A model generated the notes under the pieces. The model ran no database searches, was not told the origin of the DNA, and worked only from the letters and a program-made list of their open reading frames with translations. A DNA stretch of 64,000 nt from Steromphala cineraria (lineage: Eukaryota > Mollusca > Gastropoda > Trochida > Trochidae). A program made the position numbers and the translations under genes. This document shows positions 38,773 through 48,949 of the stretch, piece after piece (the first letter of the stretch is position 1; the number at the start of each line of letters is the position of its first letter). The DNA is taken from NCBI GenBank assembly GCA_916613615.1, contig OU744724.1:31517452-31581451 (forward strand), written 5' to 3'.

Positions 38773-38945
38773 AGACTAAAATTCAGTCTATGAAATATGT
38801 AATTTTACTGTACCTTCATTTATATCATTGTTTCTTTAGGCTTTTCATTTCATGTGTATTCAGTCAATCTGGACATGCAGAGTTAGGACCTAGACTGTAT
38901 CAGAGGCTCCTATTTAATACACAGTCATGAAGCAGGACTACTAAC
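38773..38945 (+). mobile_element. short non-autonomous element, family 2 (full-length copy)
   Basis: AGACTAAAATTCAGTCT head, ACTGTACCTTCATTTATAT, CTTTAGGCTTTTCATTTCAT, GTGTATTCAGTCAATCTGGA, AGGACCTAGACTGTATCAGA, GGCTCCTAT and TCATGAAGCAGGACTACTAA. It matches 10788-10985 throughout. Confidence 0.78.
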
Positions 38946-40100
38946 CAGACAATATAATACAACATCTTAGAGAAACCGGGCGGAAATCTAGACTTGCTTT
39001 ATAAAGAGACGAACAAAACAGTCTAACTAAGACAAAATCAAGACCTGAGTCACAAAGGTACCATCCCTAAGGTAACTACAACTTATGCCAGATACAGTAT
39101 GTTGAGACGGACTATAATAAGAAGTTAGCGTGACGTGCTTCCGTACTTTGTGTTTACAAACAACCTCAGATGGTAATTACGATAGGTGGCAGAGGCACAG
39201 GCGTGTTCTATGCTTATATGACACTTCGAACAAAATGGGACTTATATGTTGGCAGATTAGAGTGTAGATTTCACTTGATAACTGTGTTTATTGTCAGGAA
39301 ATGCTCTTCAGCCACGCCCACTAGTTTCACGAAAAAGCATCAAGCAGTTATGGGGTTATCTGTTATTTAGTTCCTATGACTTTTATTTATGTAGAAGAGC
39401 TGTGTATACGATAAGCCTGAGTGGAATTCTTTTCCCTCGCCAATACAGAATTGTGTTTCAAGGGGAACAAATCTTAACTAAATATATATGCTATATTTCC
39501 TAACATTATTGGTAAATACGACATTTCTATACTTGCTCTTAGATTAATCATGTTTAGAATTTAGTATTGATATTGCTGGTGCTTGAACATCATTATTTTC
39601 AATAAGATACAAAATATTCATGTGCACGAATATATTGAACTTAAAAGGTAACTATTATGTTACACTTTCGCAGAGAAAATAATGAAGAATCATATAATAG
39701 AAAGTGACATTGTTGTCTATAAAAAGATTAAAAGACAAACTACATTTTCCTATATATGTATTACATGTAGAAATGCAAGGACCTGCTTCAGTTTTGTCTC
39801 GAACACAAACGATAGAATACTGGAACTCGTACTGTAGTCAGAGTTGCAGTAGGGAAAGCGATATGTTCACATGTGTACACATTCTCCATATGACACGGGT
39901 TCTGTTTCATCATATACATAACATCGTCTGTTAAGAGAAATTTTACATATACAAACTGTGTTTTAACTGATTCATGAGAAATATACAATTCACGTATGAC
40001 AAACATTGGTTAGATGATACGCCGCTCCTGAAATATTGCATATACGGCGTTAAACTCTCACTTTCTCTCTATGTGATACGCCTTTAGAAAACATTTCGAA
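38946..40100. other. non-coding stretch, no gene seen
   Basis: No exon is supported and no inverted or tandem repeat was noticed. Confidence 0.45.
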
Positions 40101-40425
40101 CATGATAATTGTATGTTTATATAAAGACAGTATATGCATATATGTACATGTACATGATAATTGTGTGTTTGTATCATATGAGAGACATTATATACAGATA
40201 TGTACACGTACATGATAATTGTATGTTTATATACATGTAGAGAAATCATTCATATATGTATATGTACATGATAAGTGTATGTATATATAGAGACATCATA
40301 CATATATGTATATGTACATGATAATTGTATGTTTATATAGAGACAGTATATTCATATATGTATATGTACATGATAATTGTATGTCTATATAGAAACATTA
40401 TATACATATATGTACATGTACATAA
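40101..40425 (+). repeat. tandem array, about six units of 50-58 bp
   Basis: CATGATAATTGTATGTTTAT begins units at 40101, 40153, 40211, 40267, 40317 and 40369. Each continues with AGAGACA or similar and a TATATGTATATGTA tail. Unit length varies because of the AT-rich tail. It is non-coding. Confidence 0.9.
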
Positions 40426-41278
40426 TTTCTCTGTTTTATATCTTATGCAGGAACGTCATTGGGGCCCTATATGATACGTGTTTCAGGAATGATATAACAA
40501 TAAATAATAAACTGACTATTAATGAAAATATCACTTCTTGTTATGAATATGTAGACTGGTAGATGTGTGATTCAATATAAAAGTATTTATACACACTAAT
40601 GTATTGCAACACCGCCATGCTCTGTCTTCCCAAGACGGAGATGCCAAGATGAATAAGACATTTTTTGCTGCTGACGCCATCGTTCTTATTCATAGGTTCA
40701 TTCTGAGGGCTTTCACTACTGTCATTTCCGGACATAATAAGTAATGTCTATTATACTTTTTACTTCAGACGTGTGGTTCTCATTACTACCTTTTATAAGT
40801 ATACTTTGATGATTTTTAAAAAATAAGTATTCATTATGTATTCTTATTGAGAAAATAAGAAGTAAAGTTCATTCTGATCACATAGCTGATGCTAAGTCCC
40901 GTCAATGTATTCAAAAAAATCTTATTGACAGTAGTAATAAGATTCGTCCTACTATCATATCCTTATCTTGAATATTGATTACTTAATACATTGGACATTA
41001 CCATATTTTCAATCGATTGACTGGCAACCATACCACTACTAAACAATTATCTCACATGATGAAAACGGACTACAAACGTCTTTGTTGCCTACTGAGCGAA
41101 TCCTCTTTTGGGCATATAAGTGTGTACAATCTTTTCAGTAACTATATGAATTTGTACATAATGAAACCTAAGCTATATCATCATATAACGAAGAAGCTGG
41201 ACGAAGGGTTTCACGTCGACAAATCTTTACAGAGAAACAAGATGGATAAGCATGAAGCGCTTTCCTCCCATTTTGAAA

Positions 41279-41698
41279 CTAAGGAAGTACTAGCTCCACT
41301 GGTTCAAAGACACATATAGCATTGACCTGTACAGCTACGTTAAGATGAAGTCGATAACCGAGATCGATATAATTGAAAATGTTCTTATTGCATGGCTGCA
41401 TCAACACTGACAATCGAACGAACGTGTCAGCGAATTCATGCATTATAGAAACGTCTGACAATGTTACAAGGCATCAAGTAAGAGTAGTGACTAATGAACT
41501 GATGCCCTTAAGTTCAGAGAATCTAAACTTATATGTATGTACGATGACTACGCAACCGAGAGGTGTAACATGCTGGAAGAGTTCATAAACCATTCTGCAT
41601 TAATCGAGAATAAACATGAAAAAGAAGAACATTTACTTACCTTCATTGGTGATGAATATCCATGTAATCATGCATAAGAATTCCAATAAGTTGCACAT
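41279..41698 (-). CDS. candidate two-exon gene for a small, possibly secreted protein
   Basis: This is a prediction from splice logic, not from similarity. Exon 1 (41641-41698) starts at an ATG and encodes MCNLLEFLCMITWIFITNE plus one base, a hydrophobic stretch that could be a signal peptide or anchor, though it lacks the usual basic residue at its start. It ends at a consensus donor (GAAG then GTAAGT). A 186-bp intron (41455-41640) ends in ATTGTCAG. Exon 2 (41279-41454) continues in frame for 58 codons to a TAG stop. The resulting 77-residue protein has two cysteines after the hydrophobic segment and no domain I know. A GC-rich block lies 300-600 bp upstream (42001-42310). Chance could produce this arrangement in A+T-rich DNA, so treat it as a hypothesis. 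Confidence 0.25.
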
Positions 41699-42000
41699 AG
41701 ATAATCTTTTCTCTAAGCAAATAAAAAAACATAAACTAATCAACTCACCTTGAATTTAAAGAATTTCCATTTAAACAGGCAAAAGGTAAATGATTCCGGT
41801 AAAAGTCGAAGCGTCTCTAGAGAAACAGAGTAACTTCAAAATGAAGCAAAAACGTTTCTCTTCTGGATTTCCAAGCGATGGATGTTTTGAGTTCCGCTGT
41901 CCAAATTTCCCGGTATAATGGAAGCAATAGATACGATCCTCTAGGGAAACGATAATATCTTCCTCAAGTAAAGATACCTCCTCGACAAGAACAACAAACC

Positions 42001-42310
42001 AGAGATGGGTGGAGGGATGGGAGAGATGGAGAGACTGTCTTGTACTGGTCTGTCTTCACACTCCAGCAGTGGGAGACTCTCTGGTCTGTTCACACCGGAC
42101 AGGACAGGCTAGTTCACTGAGAGACGGACAGGCTAGTTCACTATCAACACCAGACAGGACAGGCTAGTGCACGGTTCACACCAAGAGACGGACAGACTGG
42201 TCTGTCTACACCCAGCAGTGGGAGACGTTCTGGTCTGTGAGTTGTTCACGGCGACCCGGGACTGAGTCAGGCTGCTGTGATGGGCCGAGTCACTCGGAGA
42301 GTGAACGATG
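42001..42310. repeat. GC-rich degenerate minisatellite, possible promoter region
   Basis: The blocks GACAGGCTAGTTCAC and CAGCAGTGGGAGAC, CTGGTCTGT recur several times; for example GCAGTGGGAGAC is near 42065 and again near 42215. G+C is clearly higher than in the neighbours. The block could be a promoter-proximal or untranslated region of the candidate gene downstream on the minus strand, or an unrelated minisatellite. Confidence 0.5.
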
Positions 42311-43890
42311 ACTTGATTGCCATGTATACATGTGCACGTGCCTTCATTGATACGCTGGGCTTTGGTATGTGCCTTGATTGTCAGGTATGCAGTACACGTG
42401 CAATCGTCAAGTTACACACATATACGTGATATGCTTCTTCTGCCGGCTTCCTATTGTGTATTTGGGTACACGTGCGTTAGTTTATACGCTTGCCTGATGT
42501 GTGTCCTCGGTACAGTTGAATACACATGTACACGTGCAGGCATTTAACAACTAAACCGCGTCCTCTGTAGACTCTTAGAGTGTTTTTGTACACACAACCA
42601 CGTGCGACGTTTCACTCAAAAACGGTATGATTCTTTTCTTGGATATTTATATTTAGGTGTTCTTAGATACACATACATCCATGTATACATTAACTTTACT
42701 TTGAATATTCACGCTTGATTTCACGGATACACCTTCGTACGCATAGAAGTTTCTTGTCAGAATAATTCTTGTCGTGTGACTATGTCAAAGAAAACACGCC
42801 AATATGAAAATTCCTTTATACACTGAGTATATATCCCACTTGCTTGAAGGCTATTTGAGTGGTTGTCAGGCAACACATTAATTAGAAAGTTTCTGGCAAC
42901 ACCTTAACTTGCGTTATCTTCAACTTGAAGTCATACAACTCGATCTTACGATAAAACCTCTTCTCAGCTCTGAGTTCCTTGGCTTGATTACTCCGCCAGT
43001 CCAATCAAATTTAAATACAGTACAAGGCTTCTGCAACCTGTTGCACGGAGTCTGCCTTGGTTCCTCCACGTCTGAACGTGAGATCAGAGAATCAATCCGA
43101 AATGTGCTATTAATACCACAGAATCTGATTCATCAAGTAGGGACTCACACTCATTTCTGACCTTTGCTTGGAACAAGACTTGTACTCTTCAAGATATACC
43201 CACAACCAGCGTGAAGTATGAACTAATCTTGCAAATTTGCTTCCCGGTCAAAGGGTATAGAAGTATTAGCCTCTTCCGTGCACTCAATGTATAGATATTG
43301 ATATCAAAATAAGTAAATCGCGTCACCAGAGAACGTACTTTTCTCGTCACATACAATCAAGAGGTATCGATGGGCATCAAACTGTACGAATAGAAAGCTA
43401 ATAAATAAATCAAGTTCCATCAACACGTTTGCTTGAGTCTCAACTGATTTGAAGCAGCGAAGGTCTTGGGAATAAATAAATCACGTTACGAGAGATGCGC
43501 CTCTTCTTACTACTTATCAACAGTACTTGGGACTCTGTTGCTTGGAACCAACTGTTGTCTGGTTGAACGGTACTGTCTGAACATGGGCGTGCCTCTGCTC
43601 GTGGGAGATGGAACCGGTCCAACCCTTCATCTGTGATGTGTTATGTTTCGGAGGAACGACTTAGCTAAACCCTAAATCTTGTATCAATCGTTCAAAAGTG
43701 GTATAGAAATTCCGAGTCCGAAAATTAACTTCGTTTTAGTCAGTGGTATTTGACCTTAATATGTTTAAGCACAGAACATACATAACTACAGTATAAAACA
43801 ATATCATATCTTCAAACTGGTAGGAGGATAGAGAATTATTCCATTTTGTACAGAGGCGCCCATTTTTTCCTTCCAAATGTAACCTAACTT
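42311..43890. other. non-coding stretch, no gene seen
   Basis: TACACGTG-type motifs are frequent between 42320 and 42600. The segment 42900-43630 has a balanced composition and short open frames in several directions but no recognisable protein. Confidence 0.4.
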
Positions 43891-44500
43891 CTTTGAGAGG
43901 CATCTAGAAGCTGGTTGATGAAGAAGAACAAGTTATATGGATAGTCAACTTCTTTATTGCATGAACTGCATGTAACCTGTTCAGGTCATTACGCCAATTT
44001 TGAGCGTAAAGGTGGGTCAAGGTAAATAAAAGGGAAGCAAGCACCACAGCACCATCTCACCGTCTGAGAATCTTGTCCAGTGTCTGGAACTGGTCGATGG
44101 AACCAGTCAGTGTATACATAGTCCTCGATGTTACTCCTCTCTCACATGTCGATACATCTCTTTGTGATGTATTGTTAGAGTGTACATTGCATAAGACCTC
44201 AGTTCTCTCTCTGTCTTTGTTGTCAATATCCTTACCTTATCCTTACCAATATACACCTTATATCGAATATAATAATATTGCTTCTTACTAAATGGTTATT
44301 ATATTTCATTCCCTCTATTCATAAGTTGTTTGAGAGGCATTTTAGAAGTTGGAAGTATCAAGATGACAAGGAGTTTTATTGTAGAATGTGGCGACGTTTC
44401 GGTATTGATTCTGATACCGTTTTCAAGCATGACGAAACGTCGCCACATTCTACAATGAAGAAGTTGATAATCCAAAAAACTCCTTGTCATCCCTCTATGC
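43891..44500. mobile_element. Penelope-like element fragment with large palindrome
   Basis: A block at 43928-43959 (ACAAGTTATATGGATAGTCA, ACTTCTTTATTG) is the approximate reverse complement of 44453-44487 (CAATGAAGAAGTTGATAATC onward), and the lead-in TTTGAGAGGCAT, TAGAAG occurs at both 43892 and 44329. At 44362-44491 the sequence folds on itself: TTGTAGAATGTGGCGACGTT pairs with AACGTCGCCACATTCTACAA, and ACAAGGAGTTTT pairs with AACTCCTTGT. The CGAAACGTCGCCACATTCTA signature is common in marine invertebrate genomes and, from memory, belongs to ends of Penelope-like retroelements that carry hammerhead-ribozyme motifs. No coding region remains. Confidence 0.5.
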
Positions 44501-44706
44501 ATATAAGATAAAATAGGCTCATTACGTATCATATCGATGAGGTAGCATAAAAAAAAGTTATCATAGATGCAAGAACAAGCAGTCGAGAAAGATTACTTAA
44601 ACTTTAATATGAGGCTAGTCCCGGAGTCTAGACACTAAGAGTGGGGTCCTGGTGCACAATATTCACGCTGAAGAAGAAAGGAACTCACGAACAGAAGACT
44701 AAGTTG

Positions 44707-44957
44707 TATAATAATAACACTTTGTTATTCTCAGTACATGTACATATTGGAAATTCGATTTGTGTCTATGTCACCCGGCAGCCACGGTGCAGCGCCAGTT
44801 GTTCTGCCAATGCGTTGTTCTGCCTTTACAATGCTGAGTGTCAAGCAAGACAGCAACAACTCCCATCGTTTAACGTCTTTTGGTATGACGCGACCGGGAA
44901 TCGAACCCCGATCTTCCGGGTGACGAGCGGACACTCTACCACTGAGCTACGCCCCCG
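44707..44957 (-). mobile_element. tRNA-derived SINE, copy 1
   Basis: The minus strand begins with a tRNA-like head: an A box TAGCTCAGTGGTAG (44937-44949) and a B box GGGTTCGATTCCC (around 44896-44908), separated as in a tRNA. The anticodon region CGCTCGTCACCCGGA looks closest to tRNA-Asp (GTC). A tRNA-unrelated body follows (GACAGCAACAACTCCC and CAGCATTG on either strand), then an ATT-rich tail. The acceptor stem does not pair, so this is a SINE and not a functional tRNA gene. It carries an internal insertion relative to copy 2. Confidence 0.85.
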
Positions 44958-45167
44958 GTATGAAAGGAGGACCTGCTTTGTGGCTGACATTAGTGCCATC
45001 CTGGATTACGCCTTCCCTGGACATGATGCCCACAAACAAGACTGTCAAACTGAGAGAAACCATGACAATTTCTTTAAGGATCTTCACAAGTATTTTGGAT
45101 AAGAATGTTATCATTCCGATAAAAAAACGTCTATATTTCGCTTGTTCAGCGCCATTCAGCAGCTTAA

Positions 45168-46674
45168 ACGGCCAGTTCGAGCAGGTATTTTTTGTTCCAC
45201 AAATATTCGGGAGGGAATTCCCTTTTGCACACGACACGTCAAATTTTATATATTCGATTTGTTTTCAATTTTTTATGTTAATAACTATGTCAAGTTTGGT
45301 AATTAGTTCTAATCCGCCCTTCAAAACAAAAAAATAGCGAAATCAAATCAATCAAAGCAACTGACAAGAACTTCGAGCGGTTTATTTTTTGTGGAAACGA
45401 AATTCAGGACTTTCCTGTTAACTAATATATACGATTTTTACATGATTAATTCACACTTAATTTCAAATATGTTCATGAGGTTATCATTTCAGTTGTTCAT
45501 GATTTAACAATTTGACAAAGAATAAAGTGTATCGCCTAAAAAAAGAAAAACATCGTGGAATGAAGCCAATCATCGGAGCTACGAGCGTGAGATGCATCAC
45601 TGGCATTTACTGCCACAAAACATTGTCTTTACTGATAACTTTTATTATGAATCATGTGTAAAAATGCCCCTCTTCTATCAATCAATTATATTTTCTTGAT
45701 TTACTCAATGATTTAGCATGATACAGTACATTTGTTTTCTCGAAATGCTAACAATTCAAAATGGCGGAGGAAAGCCGATCGAACTCGAAGCCTTGATCAT
45801 GGCGGCCACTAGGATTATTGTCAGCTGATTGTTTGGTCGGTGCTGTAGTTACTTGAATGTTTAAATTGTAGGAGATTTATTAATAATGTTTGCATAAGAA
45901 AATATCACAGACAGACAGATTGTTTATTGAAATCTACATATGACACCTAAAATGGCAAGGCTCAATCAATATGACACTTATAGAAGAAGTTGATTCGCAT
46001 TGGCTTTCGAATTTTAAAAACATTCGTCAGCGCTGCCGCTCTCCCAATTATACACAGTACGTTTTGCACTTTTCCGAACATAAAAACTTCATGTGAATTA
46101 AGTGACTAAGAAATATTTCTGAAGAAAAAAATGTTTTACTATGAGTGAGGTTGTGCGAACTGCGAAGTCGAGGGCGACCGCGAAAGTTCGACGGAAATTC
46201 GCATGCGAGTAGACAAGAGAGAAATGTCAAGCGGATTTATTTGAGAGACATTGCCCCAAAATTAAATAACCTGAAATCTAAAATAATTTTACGGATTTTA
46301 ACTGGATAAACATTCTAAAAATTTGCTTTACAATCATGAGTTGACATGTCACTGCAAGAGGCAACTGATTTTACTGTTGTTCACACGACAAATATTCTTC
46401 TAAGGATGAAATGACCCTTTTACACATATAACCATGAAAATTCCATGATATTAACGTAGTGACTGTTTTTAAAAAGCGAAGGGCCATTGTCGAATTTTGA
46501 TGGGCACTGAAAACATAGGTCCCACCCAGAATTATCCCTGCACACTACATTGCATTTTGGGAAGGGACATTTCTCGTTCTATTTATAGACTGCTAAACAA
46601 ATGACGCGCTGTGTCTAAAAATAAGTTCGTTAGCAGTTAAAGCTAATCGGTGAAAACCTGCTCGAACTGGCCGT
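45168..46674. mobile_element. 1.5-kb non-autonomous element with 19-bp TIRs and TTAA flanks
   Basis: Perfect 19-bp terminal inverted repeats ACGGCCAGTTCGAGCAGGT (45168-45186, and reversed at 46656-46674) are flanked by TTAA on both sides (45164-45167 and 46675-46678). The 1.5-kb interior has no long open frame. It contains AAAATGGCGGAGGAAAGCC and CATGGCGGCCACTAGG near 45760-45815 and CTATTTATAGAC near 46578. The right subterminal region recurs alone at 24455-24606. TTAA targeting suggests a piggyBac-like mobilising enzyme, but the terminus is not a typical piggyBac CCC, so the assignment is open. Confidence 0.85.
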
Positions 46675-46944
46675 TTAAAGTTGGAAAAAAGCGCTAAAAA
46701 TGTGAATTATGATTATTGATCCAGTTTCTTGTATCGTTTTAAAACCCTTCATGTTTGGAAACAACAAAGAAGCCTGTTCAAAACGCTGAAATAATTAAAA
46801 ATAAAGTGTTGCGAGCCTCTAACAGATTTAAAATTTCGAAAATGCCACCCTCAGAAGTTATAATTAGGGTTTTGTTCAATCAGTCAATCATTCTGAATCA
46901 GCAAAAACGTTGAACATCCTATATGTTGCTTTTATTGATGTGTG

Positions 46945-47062
46945 ATATTCTTAACGTGATGTTTTGTTTATATTTGCAAAATGTGTGTCGTGTATATATG
47001 AGGCCGTGTTTGATGTAAAAAGAATTTCCTCCGGGATAATAAAGTCCTATCTTATCTTATCT
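46945..47062 (+). mobile_element. LINE 3' tail fragment
   Basis: TTGATGTAAAAAGAATTTCC, TCCGGGATAATAAAGTCCTA followed by TCTTATCTTATC resembles the 3' untranslated end and terminal microsatellite of CR1/L2-like LINEs, the same ATCTT tail seen at 6985-7298. No coding part is left. Confidence 0.5.
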
Positions 47063-47311
47063 TCTATTTCTGAAAGACATTGTATATTGTGCATCAACGG
47101 CAGATTACAAAGCGCCACTGATAGTCGATACACAGACATAGAGATACATCCTAGACTATCCATATATACCTTATTTCAATCGATTGTTATGAATAAAACA
47201 TTGCAGGATTGAAAGAGTATACTCATGGGTATGTACCAATTATAAGTTATCACTAATGTTACAAGCCTCAGAATAGAACAAATGATTCTATCAGACAAAA
47301 ATATTATCACA

Positions 47312-47533
47312 GGGAGGTAACTCAGTGGTAGAGTGTCCGCTCGTCACCCGGAAGACCGGGGTTCGATTCTCGGTCGCGTCATACCAAAAGACGTAAAAAA
47401 GGTGGGAGTTGTTGCTGTCTTGCTTGACACTCAGCATTGAACTGGCGCTGCACCGTGGCTGTCGGGTGCAAATGCACAAAACAAATTCCCAATTTGTACA
47501 TCTACTGAGGACAATAAAGTGTAATTATTATTG
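47312..47533 (+). mobile_element. tRNA-derived SINE, copy 2
   Basis: Same family as 44707-44957, on the opposite strand. A box TAACTCAGTGGTAG at 47318-47331, B box GGGTTCGATTCT at 47359-47370. The shared body (GGGAGTTGTTGCTGTCTTGC, TTGACACTCAGCATTG, CACCGTGGCTG) ends in GAGGACAATAAAGTGTAATT and an ATT repeat. It lacks about 40 bp present in copy 1. RNA polymerase III would start just upstream of the A box if the promoter were still active. Confidence 0.85.
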
Positions 47534-48949
47534 GCCAAATACCTAACGGATAAGCATGACATAGCATTTGGTTATGAACCAATTATTATATTCTTCACTT
47601 CGTTATCAAAATGTTGTTGGCAGTTTGATTAAAAGGACTGTGTCATGAGTAATAAAAGTTGTAGATTATTGCCATGATACAACTCCATCCACTTGGAGTG
47701 AGGAATTGGTGTAGACAGGTCTTAGATTCTTTGAATATGAATATTGTCACATGTTTTAGTTTTTCAATGCAAAGTTTATATTCATGTGTCAGTGGCCAAC
47801 TTATATGTACTATCCTATAAAGCTAAGGGACATTTGTATATTGACCTCAGAATAATTTGCATGGTTAAAGTAACGAATTTTGTTTATACAAACACTATCT
47901 TATTGATATATTGGAATCAAATACTGAAAGTGATACAGCTTCTGTATTGAGTTTTGCAGTGAGAAATACAGTGGTTGTCAAAACTGAAATGATACCAGAT
48001 GGTTCATGTTCAAATTGAGGCAGTCTTGTCTTGGGTGCTTTTTTGCTTTGGAAGTGGTATACCTCACTCTTGACAAATGCATTTCTCTAAAGAAACGTGA
48101 TGAAATATTCCATAATTACAAAATATCAAATTTTTCACAAATGTCTTTTTACATTAAAAATCAGTAGTCCTATGACGGGTATGCATGTAGGTATTAACAA
48201 ATCTTCAAACGAATTAGTTTCTTTTGGTCTGTAAATTATTTTGAGTAGAATACTTTGAGTTACTGCTGTCCTTGAATCTAACGCATCAGGTAAGTGTGAA
48301 GATATATTCCTGGCAATGTATGGTTTCAGGAACGTCTTTGCATGAAATGAGTTGTAGATGAGGAGAAACCTGTTTGCTATGAAGTGTTCACGCTCCCCTG
48401 AGATCTTTCTTGTGAAGACGTCAGGATGAGTAATCCATGTAGACTACAAGATACTGAAAAAAGTGTTTTTTTATGGAGACATTCAAAAACATGTATAACT
48501 GATGTAAATCTGTTATTAAGCTCACCTTAATAGCATTCTTAATGACCATAAATGCAACAAAATAAGAAATTCTAAAAAAATAAAAAATTCTTAAGTACCA
48601 AAAAGACTGTATTTGGATCTTGTAATTTAAAAATGCACTTATGATCCTGCTACATCAGTGTATGTGTATCCTCAGAGCTCCTACAATATCTTGATATATT
48701 TCAAGGCAAATGCCTCCTATCACCTTATATTTAGCCAGTCAATGAAACGATTTGTATCTAGCACAAGCTGTGTTTCATGGAAAATAAGAACCTTATGTGA
48801 GAGATTTTTACTTTAAACTCTATGCATATAATCACATTTCTTTTGATGAAAAAAATGCATGCTATTTATATACTTATATTTATGTATTGTCATAAATAAC
48901 CACGTGTCAGCGATATATTTGGCATTTGGCCTGAAAGATTTCAGGGTAT
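47534..48949. other. non-coding stretch, no gene seen
   Basis: A+T-rich, with no exon, array or inverted repeat that I could support. Confidence 0.45.

Noticed and set aside
41017..41588. Plus-strand frames of 100 and 71 codons
   Set aside because: They overlap the candidate minus-strand gene, show no domain and cannot be joined convincingly.
44885..44957. Functional tRNA gene
   Set aside because: A and B boxes are present, but the acceptor stem does not pair and a SINE body and tail follow. Copy 2 shows the same arrangement.
44641..45102. 153-codon plus-strand frame
   Set aside because: It runs through the antisense of the SINE and into flanking sequence. Similar short frames occur antisense to the other SINE copy.
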